From the NCBI GenBank assembly GCA_035647435.1, contig DASRNM010000081.1, positions 1 to 5,317 on the forward strand: 5,317 nucleotides of DNA. Reading direction: 5' to 3'. Under the pieces are notes generated by a model. It was not told the DNA's origin. It made no database searches and saw only the letters and a program-made list of their open reading frames with translations. The DNA comes from JAAZFZ01 sp035647435. Lineage in GTDB: Bacteria > Bacillota > Clostridia > Oscillospirales > Acutalibacteraceae. A program made the translations under genes and the position numbers. This document shows, piece by piece, positions 1 through 5,317 of this stretch; position 1 is the first letter of the stretch, and each line of letters opens with the position of its first letter.

Positions 1-1
1 C

Positions 2-2056
2 TTTGAACTCAAAACAATTGAAAAGCAGGGCAATAAAAATATATATTCATTTGAAACAAGAGAGGGAAAAATCCTTTTGAGTGGCGACAGTAAAATCAGC
101 CTTGCAATGGCTTATTACCGCTACTTAAGGGAATTTTGTGATATTAACCTTTCGTGGTGTGGCAACACAGAAATTAATTTGAATATAGCTCCTCTCCCCG
201 ACAAAAAAATTACCCACACATTCACCCAAGATAAGAGGGCTTACCTCAGCCACCAAACCTTTGGCTATTCAACCTGTTGGTGGGATTGGGAAAGATGGGA
301 GCGTGAAATTGATTTCATGGCTATGAACGGCATCAACATGCCGCTTTCAATTGTCGGCACCGAGGCTGTTTGGTACTATGCATTGCTTGACATGGGCATT
401 GACCAGACAAAAGTGCTTGAATTTCTTTGTGCACCCATGTATTGGCCATGGCAACTGATGACGTATATGGACGGTTATATGCCTCTTGTCGACCCGTTAT
501 TTGTAAAAACAAGAATGGAACTTGGGCAAAAAATAATTAACCGTGAAGTTGAATTGGGAATGACTCCGATTCAGCAGGGCTTTTGCGGTCATATCCCGGC
601 AGTTATAAAGGGGCTTGCAAAGCGTGCTAACATTGCTTCGGCAAAACCATGGTGCAACTTTCCATCAACTTTTCATCTTGACCCACTCGACCCACTTTTT
701 AATCAAATCAGTAGAGCATTGCTTGAAAAGCAAAAAGAGCTTTTCGGCACACATCACTATTATTCGTGCGACCTATTCAACAACGCTAAACCCTTTGAGA
801 AGGGCGATGAATATCTAAAAGCTGTTGGCAGCAATGTTTTTGAACTATATAATGACTTTGACGAAAATTCAGTTATAGTAATGAGTGCAGATTCTGTCAG
901 AGAACCGCTCGCAAAATCAGTTCCTCAAAAAAGACTTTTGATAATTGATAAAGACTCCCAGAGCTTTGAGGAAACGGACGGTTTTTGGGGGCATGACTTC
1001 ATAATCGGGAACATTCACAATTATGGTGGCAGAACCGTTCTACACGGCAGCATAGACGAGCTTGCAGAAAACAATTATTTGTCGGTCAAAGAAAAATATT
1101 CAAACAATTGCGGCACAGGTCTTTTCATGGAGGGATTGAATCAAAACCCACTTTACTACGACCTTGCCTTTGAGATGCTCACAAGCGACGGAAAAATTGG
1201 CCTTGATGAGTGGCTTGAAAAATATGCAAAACGCAGATATAAAAGCAATGAAGACTGTCTAAAAAAGGCTATGTCATTGCTCAAAGAGAGCTGTTACGGC
1301 AAAAAGAACACAGGGCGTGAAACAGGCTCAATAGTATGCGCACGCCCCTCAACTGAAGTTAGGCACACCGCACCCTTTGATGTTTTTGAGCTAAGGTATG
1401 ACAACAAAAAACTCTTTGAGTGTGTCAGCCTGCTTTTAGAAAGCAAAAACGCCAACTCAAAAGGATATGTTTTTGATGTATGCGACATTCTTCGCCAAGC
1501 TATGAGCAATCTCGCAAAAGAATACTATATCAAGACTATGGACGGTTTTAACAATAAAAATGTTGCTGTTTTCGAGAACGGCTGCAACAGCTTCCTCGAA
1601 ATTATCGAGGATATTGATAGGCTTGTTTCAACCATTCCCGAAATGACTTTAGGTCATCATTTGCAAGCCGCCTGTGATTGGGCAAGACTCGATGCGGATA
1701 AACAAAATTTTGAAATGAATTTGCTACTTCAAACAACACTTTGGGGGCCTGCTGCAGATTCACAACTTTATGACTGTGCATGGCGTGAATGGGGCGACTT
1801 AATTAAGTCCTTTTATCTGAAAAGATGGAGAGCATTTTTTGAATATCTTGCGTCTGTTTTTAATAAAAGAAACGTTACCTCAACCGCAACAAAAAATCAG
1901 ATTTTTGACAGGGATCTTTATCTGGGCAACACGCAATATAAAAAGCTTGCAAAGTTTGAGCGGAATTGGCTGTCACATTATCATCCGTGCGAGTCCTCTA
2001 ATGAGGACACCTTGGAGGTTTGCCGTCAACTTTTAGAAAAACACGGCAATAATTAA
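2..2056 (+). CDS. GH89 alpha-N-acetylglucosaminidase-family protein (NAGLU-like), 5' end outside window, catalytic acid/base replaced
   Basis: The frame is open from base 2 to the TAA at 2054-2056 (684 visible residues). Residues 1-45 already read as the GH89 N-terminal domain (FELKTIEKQ...ILLSGDSK...YYRYLREFC), so the gene starts upstream of the window. Aligned from memory to human NAGLU, only a few tens of residues are missing, so a signal peptide cannot be judged. The TTG at 77 is an internal leucine. Landmarks by visible residue: CWWDWERWEREIDFMAMNGIN 92-112, GTEAVW, FCGHIP, FGTHHYY...DLFNN ending at N261, HNYGG 339-343, GTGLFMEGLNQN with E377, LWGP and the RW-containing helices of the C-terminal alpha domain. 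GH89 enzymes release terminal alpha-linked GlcNAc by a retaining mechanism using two glutamates (human E316 and E446). E377 matches the nucleophile, but the acid/base position is N261, so activity is doubtful or altered. The reading frame is otherwise intact, and tcdA follows 31 bases downstream. Confidence 0.9.
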   Translation, partial: FELKTIEKQGNKNIYSFETREGKILLSGDSKISLAMAYYRYLREFCDINLSWCGNTEINLNIAPLPDKKITHTFTQDKRAYLSHQTFGYSTCWWDWERWEREIDFMAMNGINMPLSIVGTEAVWYYALLDMGIDQTKVLEFLCAPMYWPWQLMTYMDGYMPLVDPLFVKTRMELGQKIINREVELGMTPIQQGFCGHIPAVIKGLAKRANIASAKPWCNFPSTFHLDPLDPLFNQISRALLEKQKELFGTHHYYSCDLFNNAKPFEKGDEYLKAVGSNVFELYNDFDENSVIVMSADSVREPLAKSVPQKRLLIIDKDSQSFEETDGFWGHDFIIGNIHNYGGRTVLHGSIDELAENNYLSVKEKYSNNCGTGLFMEGLNQNPLYYDLAFEMLTSDGKIGLDEWLEKYAKRRYKSNEDCLKKAMSLLKESCYGKKNTGRETGSIVCARPSTEVRHTAPFDVFELRYDNKKLFECVSLLLESKNANSKGYVFDVCDILRQAMSNLAKEYYIKTMDGFNNKNVAVFENGCNSFLEIIEDIDRLVSTIPEMTLGHHLQAACDWARLDADKQNFEMNLLLQTTLWGPAADSQLYDCAWREWGDLIKSFYLKRWRAFFEYLASVFNKRNVTSTATKNQIFDRDLYLGNTQYKKLAKFERNWLSHYHPCESSNEDTLEVCRQLLEKHGNN

Positions 2057-2076
2057 AGCATAGGCATGATTATCAC

Positions 2077-2081
2077 GGAGG
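2077..2081 (+). promoter_or_regulatory. Ribosome binding site of tcdA
   Basis: GGAGG lies 6 bases before the ATG at 2088 and fixes that start. It sits in the 31-base gap after the GH89 stop. I see no convincing promoter or terminator in this gap, so tcdA is probably read through from the GH89 gene, although a promoter inside the GH89 coding region cannot be excluded. Confidence 0.85.
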
Positions 2082-2087
2082 ATTTCA

Positions 2088-2783
2088 ATGAACGATTTTT
2101 TCTCAAGAGCAGAGCTTTTGCTTGGCCCTGAAGCAATTTCAAAGCTTAAAAACTCAAATGTTGCCGTTTTTGGCATTGGCGGTGTAGGCTCCTATACTGT
2201 CGAGGCACTCGTTAGGTGCTCTATAGGTAGGCTTTCATTGTTTGACAACGACACGGTTTGCGCAAGCAATATAAACCGGCAAATAATTGCCACATCCAAA
2301 ACAATAGGCGAAAAAAAGGTGGATATTGCCAAACATAGAGCGCTTGAAATAAACCCCTCGGTAGACATAACAGTAAACCCTGTTTTTTATTCCTACGATA
2401 ACGCAAAACAGATAGACCTTTCGTGTTTTGATTATATTGTTGATGCAATTGATACGGTTTCTTCAAAACTTACCTTAATTGAAACCGCTAAAAAGCATGA
2501 TGTTCCGATTATCAGCTGCATGGGTGCAGGCAATAAGCTCGACCCGACAAGATTTGAGGTTTCAGACATAAGCAAAACCTCTGTTTGCCCTCTTGCAAAG
2601 GTTATGAGAGTGGAACTTCGCCGGCGTGGAATTAACCATTTAAAGGTTGTTTATTCAAAGGAGCAACCGTTAAAGCCCACAAGTGAAAGCAGAACACCCG
2701 GAAGTGTGTCCTTTGTTCCGTCGGTCGCAGGGCTTATAATAGCTGGTGAGGTAATTAAAGACCTTTCGGGCATAAATGAATGA
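2088..2783 (+). CDS. tcdA: tRNA threonylcarbamoyladenosine dehydratase TcdA (ThiF/MoeB/E1-like)
   Basis: This 231-residue E1-like protein of the TcdA (CsdL/YgdL) group should catalyse the ATP-dependent cyclisation of t6A to ct6A at position 37 of ANN-decoding tRNAs in the cytoplasm. Visible motifs are the N-terminal FSRAELLLG lead-in, the nucleotide-binding loop GIGGVGS (29-35), DNDTVCASNINRQ (53-65) with the arginine finger R64, the conserved lysine in GEKK (74-77), and DAID (118-121), whose aspartate matches the Mg/ATP-binding residue of MoeB. SCMGAGNKLDP (142-152) and CPLAKVMRVELRRRGI (166-181) are typical of TcdA. The zinc-binding CxxC pairs of MoeB and ThiF are absent, as expected for TcdA. 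It is shorter than E. coli TcdA (about 268 residues), which has a C-terminal extension; a short form is usual in Firmicutes. The start is set by GGAGG six bases upstream. Any link to sugar metabolism is not apparent, so the neighbourhood is probably coincidental. Confidence 0.93.
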   Translation: MNDFFSRAELLLGPEAISKLKNSNVAVFGIGGVGSYTVEALVRCSIGRLSLFDNDTVCASNINRQIIATSKTIGEKKVDIAKHRALEINPSVDITVNPVFYSYDNAKQIDLSCFDYIVDAIDTVSSKLTLIETAKKHDVPIISCMGAGNKLDPTRFEVSDISKTSVCPLAKVMRVELRRRGINHLKVVYSKEQPLKPTSESRTPGSVSFVPSVAGLIIAGEVIKDLSGINE

Positions 2784-2795
2784 AATAAAATAAAA

Positions 2796-2831
2796 CAAGC
2801 CAATGAATAGCTATTCATTGGCTTGGTTTTT
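2796..2831. terminator. Bidirectional intrinsic terminator between tcdA and the tetR-family gene
   Basis: Bases 2796-2825 form a perfect 30-bp palindrome: CAAGCCAATGAATAG followed directly by its exact reverse complement. As RNA it would fold into a 13-bp stem with an AGCT tetraloop. On the plus strand it is followed by GTTTTT (2826-2831). On the minus strand it is followed by TTTTATTTTATT (complement of 2784-2795). It lies 12 bases after the tcdA stop and 13 bases after the stop of the opposing regulator gene, so it can end transcripts from both sides. Confidence 0.9.
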
Positions 2832-2838
2832 CAATCAC

Positions 2839-3426
2839 TCAATGTTTCATTGCACAGTCAATAATCTTTAGCGAAAAAACCACCATTTCTTCGGTTGTGT
2901 AAGTGTTTTCACTGAATACCCACCAGTAAGAAAGCGAAACTAGTGCCCCCGCAAAAAATACAGCAATCAAATCAAGGTTAACATTCTTTAATTTCTCACA
3001 TTTTTCATTCTTATTTAAATTGTTTTTTACAATTTTTTGAATTGATTTATAAAAAGCTTCTATCGTTAAATTGTGTGGTGTTTTTTCAACAAGCATTTTT
3101 ATTAGCTTTTTATTGGCTTCAATCATTTCAAAAATCTTTTTCATAAAAATTGAATAGTTTGTTTTAAAATTCGGGTCTTCAAAATCTAAAACCGTGTTGT
3201 GTGTGATTTTACAAACAAACTCATCTATGCTGAACAGCAGAAAATCGTCCTTGTCCTTGTAATGCTTATAAAAAGTCGCTCGGTGCAACCCCGCAGCTTC
3301 GCAAATTTCTACAATCGATATTTGCGAATAATCCCTGCTTTGCAGCAGTCTCATAAACGCAACATTCAGAAGCCTTTTTGTTCGTTGAATGCGAAAGTCC
3401 TCTGGTTGAAACTTTCTTTGACTCAT
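2839..3426 (-). CDS. TetR/AcrR-family transcriptional regulator
   Basis: This 195-residue protein has the usual TetR length. The DNA-binding domain occupies about residues 12-60: the helix RTKRLLNVAFMRLLQ, then the helix-turn-helix ISIVEICEAAGLHRATFYKHY (36-56), which is a clear TetR signature. The rest is a helical ligand/dimerisation domain ending in FFAGALVSLSYWWVFSENTY (157-176), which resembles the TetR C-terminal type common in Firmicutes, with a small-residue helix, an aromatic WW and a short acidic loop. The ATG at 3426 is preferred because GGGGGAGAGGG precedes it; a TTG at 3456 in the same frame would add ten residues but has no ribosome binding site. The gene follows malL on the same strand after 37 bases and ends at the shared terminator, so the two probably form an operon. 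The ligand and targets are unknown. Control of its own operon through the dyad at 5175-5188 is a guess. No frameshift or truncation is seen. Confidence 0.92.
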   Translation of the reverse strand: MSQRKFQPEDFRIQRTKRLLNVAFMRLLQSRDYSQISIVEICEAAGLHRATFYKHYKDKDDFLLFSIDEFVCKITHNTVLDFEDPNFKTNYSIFMKKIFEMIEANKKLIKMLVEKTPHNLTIEAFYKSIQKIVKNNLNKNEKCEKLKNVNLDLIAVFFAGALVSLSYWWVFSENTYTTEEMVVFSLKIIDCAMKH

Positions 3427-3429
3427 AAT

Positions 3430-3440
3430 CCCTCTCCCCC
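3430..3440 (-). promoter_or_regulatory. Ribosome binding site of the tetR-family gene
   Basis: The minus strand reads GGGGGAGAGGG just before ATT-ATG. The GGAG core is 7 bases from the ATG at 3426. This supports that start over the in-frame TTG at 3456, whose upstream sequence is AT-rich without a Shine-Dalgarno match. Confidence 0.75.
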
Positions 3441-3461
3441 AAACTAGGATTTGCAATCAAA

Positions 3462-3477
3462 ATTTATTTGAATAAAT
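3462..3477. repeat. Short AT-only inverted repeat spanning the malL stop codon
   Basis: ATTTATT-TG-AATAAAT is a perfect 7-bp dyad with a 2-base centre. It contains the malL stop codon (3464-3466) and lies upstream of the regulator's ribosome binding site. It has no G-C pairs in its arms, so an RNA stem would be weak. It could be an operator or simply chance in AT-rich sequence. Confidence 0.3.
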
Positions 3478-5143
3478 ACACTCTTGTTTCGTACGGTTTT
3501 GTTGTAAATCCGTTATCTGTAAAGCTAACATCCTTGTAGTTGTTTAGTAGCAATTCCCCCTTTTCAAGTTCACATTCCTCAGGAGCTTTAAATTTTTTAG
3601 GCTTTTTAGTAAATGAATTGATAACTAAAAGCCTTTTACCCTCAAAGTTACGCTCATATACATAAAGAGTGTTGCTGCTTTTGTAATGCTCCTTGTAATC
3701 ACCGTAAATAATTATTGGATTTTCTTTGCGAATTCTTAAAAGATTACGATAATAATTTAACAGTGAATCAGGGTTCTTTTCGGCAGCCTCCACATTAATT
3801 GTTCTGTAATTCGAGTTTATTGAAAACCATGGAACTCCCGTTGTGAAGCCTGCACCCTGGCTGCCATCCCATTGCATCGGGGTTCGTGAATTTTCTCTTG
3901 TAGAACGGTTCGTGATTTTGAGAATTCTTTTATCTGAAAAACCGAGCTTTTTAAATAGTCTGTAATTATTGAATGTCAAAACATCCTTAAAGTTTTTAAA
4001 GTTTCTGAACTTAATGTTTGTCATTCCTATTTCTTGACCCTGATAAATAAACGGTGTACCGCTTTGACAAATATACATCGTTGCCAACATTTTGCCACTC
4101 TCAACTCTGTATTTTAAATCACCGAACCTGTCAATAATGCGTGGATGGTCATGGTTTTCGATATATAGAGCATTCCACCCCTTGCCGTACAGCTCTTTTT
4201 GCCATGTTGAAAAAGTTTTCTTGAGTTTTTTAAGGCTGAACGGAATGTGTAACCAATCGGTCTTGAAGCAATCCGCCTCCATGTGCTGAAAATGGAACAT
4301 CATATTCAGCTTTTGGTCTGGACCTTCTTTTATATATTTAAGAGCAATTTTAGGTGTCATCATCGGCGCTTCACCGACAGTGAACGCACCGTAAGGCTCA
4401 AGCACATCCTTCTTAAATTCTGTTAAATACTCATGAACATGGGGGCCATTGCTGTAATGTTCCATTCCGCGCGCCGCGGGCAATGGGAATCCGTCGGGTA
4501 ACCCCTCCTTTTTAGAAATGTAGGTTATTACATCCTCTCTAAAACCGTCGACGCCCATATCAAGCCAAAACTTCATTATGTCCTTGACTTCCTGACGGAC
4601 TTTAGGGTTATCCATGTTTAAATCAGGCTGTTTTTTTGCGAAAATATGTAAATAATACTTATCAAGCTTTTCGTTATATTCCCATGCACCTCCCTCAAAG
4701 AGCGAACTCCAATTGTTTGGTGGGCGATTTTTGCCCTTGCCCTTTCTCCAAAAATAATAATCATGATAAGGGCTATCTTCACTCTCCATGCTTTTTTTGA
4801 ACCACTCGTGCTCGTCAGAGGTGTGGTTAATAACCAAATCAATAATAACTTTCAGCCCTCGTTTATGTGCCTCATCGAGAACCTTTTTAAATGTTTCAAT
4901 ATCACCGTAATCCTTTGAAATATTACGGTAATCAGAAATGTCGTATCCGTAATCTGCATTTGGTGAGGAAAAAAGTGGCGAAAACCAAATCGCATCTACA
5001 TTCAGCGATTTAATATAGTCAAGCTTTGACAAAACTCCTTCAAGGTCGCCTATCCCGTCACCGTTAGAATCACAAAAGCTCCTTGGCCAAATCTGATAAA
5101 CGCTCATTTCTTTGTACCATTCCTTGCTTATCGTGCCTTTCAT
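3464..5143 (-). CDS. malL: GH13 oligo-1,6-glucosidase / alpha-glucosidase (MalL type, GH13_31-like)
   Basis: This 559-residue protein matches Bacillus MalL in length (about 561). It has no signal peptide, so it is cytoplasmic. Such enzymes hydrolyse non-reducing alpha-glucosides, such as isomaltose and panose, imported by transporters. The GH13 regions are all present: calcium loop DSNGDGIGD (25-33), DLVINHTS (102-109), QPDLN (172-176, the oligo-1,6-glucosidase subfamily marker), GFREDVI (200-206) with nucleophile D204, VGEAP (256-260) with acid/base E258, and ENHDHPR (329-335) with transition-state stabiliser D332. V205 directly after the nucleophile is the residue linked to alpha-1,6 preference (Val200 in Bacillus cereus); alpha-1,4 enzymes have Ala. 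NSRTPMQWD (418-426) and the beta-sandwich domain C (from about 480) complete the protein. The ATG at 5143 has AGGAGG seven bases upstream; the TTG at 5182 would add 13 residues upstream of that site and is unlikely. A dextran glucosidase (dexB) is the main alternative. Trehalose-6-phosphate hydrolase is less likely because those carry QADLN. Confidence 0.93.
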   Translation of the reverse strand: MKGTISKEWYKEMSVYQIWPRSFCDSNGDGIGDLEGVLSKLDYIKSLNVDAIWFSPLFSSPNADYGYDISDYRNISKDYGDIETFKKVLDEAHKRGLKVIIDLVINHTSDEHEWFKKSMESEDSPYHDYYFWRKGKGKNRPPNNWSSLFEGGAWEYNEKLDKYYLHIFAKKQPDLNMDNPKVRQEVKDIMKFWLDMGVDGFREDVITYISKKEGLPDGFPLPAARGMEHYSNGPHVHEYLTEFKKDVLEPYGAFTVGEAPMMTPKIALKYIKEGPDQKLNMMFHFQHMEADCFKTDWLHIPFSLKKLKKTFSTWQKELYGKGWNALYIENHDHPRIIDRFGDLKYRVESGKMLATMYICQSGTPFIYQGQEIGMTNIKFRNFKNFKDVLTFNNYRLFKKLGFSDKRILKITNRSTRENSRTPMQWDGSQGAGFTTGVPWFSINSNYRTINVEAAEKNPDSLLNYYRNLLRIRKENPIIIYGDYKEHYKSSNTLYVYERNFEGKRLLVINSFTKKPKKFKAPEECELEKGELLLNNYKDVSFTDNGFTTKPYETRVYLFK

Positions 5144-5150
5144 GAAACAA

Positions 5151-5156
5151 CCTCCT
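5151..5156 (-). promoter_or_regulatory. Ribosome binding site of malL
   Basis: A perfect AGGAGG on the minus strand lies 7 bases before the ATG at 5143. It decides that start, because the alternative TTG at 5182 lies upstream of this site. Confidence 0.9.
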
Positions 5157-5174
5157 GCATAAAGTTTTTTGAAG

Positions 5175-5188
5175 TATAACAAGTTATA
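5175..5188. promoter_or_regulatory. Perfect 14-bp dyad upstream of malL, candidate operator
   Basis: TATAAC-AA-GTTATA is a perfect inverted repeat with 6-bp arms and a 2-base centre, starting 32 bases before the malL start codon. It covers the -10 of the proximal candidate promoter (5183-5188), where a bound repressor would block transcription. It lacks the central CG of typical LacI/CcpA sites, so a TetR-type site is possible. The assignment to a regulator is inference; AT-rich dyads also arise by chance. Confidence 0.4.
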
Positions 5189-5210
5189 TAAACTTATTTA
5201 TTAAAGTAAA
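5183..5210 (-). promoter_or_regulatory. Candidate proximal sigma-A promoter of malL
   Basis: On the minus strand, TTTACT (5210-5205) is followed after 16 bases by TATAAC (5188-5183). The match is 4 of 6 for the -35 and 5 of 6 for the -10. The distance to the ribosome binding site is suitable for a short leader. The region is very AT-rich, so the match is suggestive only. Confidence 0.35.
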
Positions 5211-5273
5211 ACTGAGCCATTATTAGAATTAGGAAAATAAACACAGATAGTAAATGCTGTGCAACTGTATAGA

Positions 5274-5302
5274 ATAATAGCATAATTAGCAAAAAATAAC
5301 AA
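5274..5302 (-). promoter_or_regulatory. Candidate distal sigma-A promoter of malL with extended -10
   Basis: On the minus strand, TTGTTA (5302-5297) and TATTAT (5279-5274) are separated by exactly 17 bases, and TGC directly before TATTAT gives an extended -10. The match is 4 of 6 and 5 of 6. It would produce a leader of about 125 bases before malL that contains the dyad at 5175-5188. I see no other gene, riboswitch or terminator in 5211-5317. Confidence 0.42.
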
Positions 5303-5317
5303 GACACAGTTTGGTAA

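Noticed and set aside
77..79. TTG as the start of the GH89 gene
   Set aside because: The frame is open upstream to base 2 and codes for recognisable GH89 N-terminal domain sequence; there is no ribosome binding site at a suitable distance. It is an internal Leu.
1993..2008. Hairpin GTCCTC-TAAT-GAGGAC near the 3' end of the GH89 gene, possible terminator or attenuator
   Set aside because: It lies inside well-aligned coding sequence, has only 6 bp of stem and no following T tract.
2221..2466. Open frame of 81 codons on the minus strand opposite tcdA
   Set aside because: It is antisense to a strongly conserved gene, with composition typical of a shadow frame.
3199..3447. Open frame of 82 codons on the plus strand opposite the regulator gene
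   Set aside because: It is antisense to a clear TetR-family gene and shows no recognisable domain, so it is a shadow frame.
3454..3456. TTG as an earlier start of the TetR-family gene
   Set aside because: It lacks a Shine-Dalgarno sequence, while the ATG at 3426 has a purine-rich site at 7 bases and gives the normal TetR N-terminus.
3464..5143. Trehalose-6-phosphate hydrolase (treC), tempting because a regulator gene is adjacent
   Set aside because: The subfamily motif is QPDLN rather than QADLN, and neither a trehalose PTS gene nor a GntR-type TreR is in view.
5180..5182. TTG as an earlier start of malL
   Set aside because: It lies upstream of a perfect AGGAGG and adds residues not expected in the family; it would also fall within the dyad.
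5242..5261. Inverted repeat CACAG-N10-CTGTG, and a second ACACAG at 5304-5309, as regulator sites
   Set aside because: The arms are only 5 bp with a long spacer in low-complexity sequence; this is within chance expectation.

Overview
The window comes from an AT-rich genome with tightly packed genes, strong AGGAGG-type ribosome binding sites and short gaps. Together with the protein families this points to a low-GC Firmicute, most likely a Clostridia-class gut or anaerobic bacterium. That placement is inferred from composition and gene style, because no rRNA or marker gene is present.

Layout: two gene pairs converge. On the plus strand, a GH89 (alpha-N-acetylglucosaminidase family) gene runs in from beyond the left edge and ends at 2056. 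It is followed after 31 bases by tcdA (2088-2783), which encodes the tRNA t6A37 dehydratase. On the minus strand, a GH13 oligo-1,6-glucosidase-like gene (malL type, 5143 down to 3464) is followed after 37 bases by a TetR-family regulator gene (3426 down to 2839). The two pairs meet at a perfect 30-bp palindrome flanked by T-rich tracts on both strands (2796-2831), which looks like a shared bidirectional terminator. Bases 5144-5317 upstream of malL hold its ribosome binding site, a perfect 14-bp dyad and two candidate promoters. No RNA gene, mobile element or CRISPR array was seen.

How the genes may work together: the two glycosidases suggest processing of alpha-linked sugars. MalL would cleave isomaltose/panose-type alpha-1,6-glucosides in the cytoplasm. 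GH89 enzymes remove terminal alpha-GlcNAc. TcdA is a tRNA modification enzyme and is probably only a positional neighbour. The TetR protein is co-oriented with malL and may control it, but that is inference.

The most notable point is the GH89 protein. It keeps the family framework and the nucleophile glutamate (visible residue 377), but has asparagine (residue 261) where the family has the catalytic acid/base glutamate of the FNE motif. The tryptophan of the downstream QGW motif is also replaced. It therefore looks like an intact but catalytically altered GH89 homologue. I see no clear undescribed multi-gene system here.
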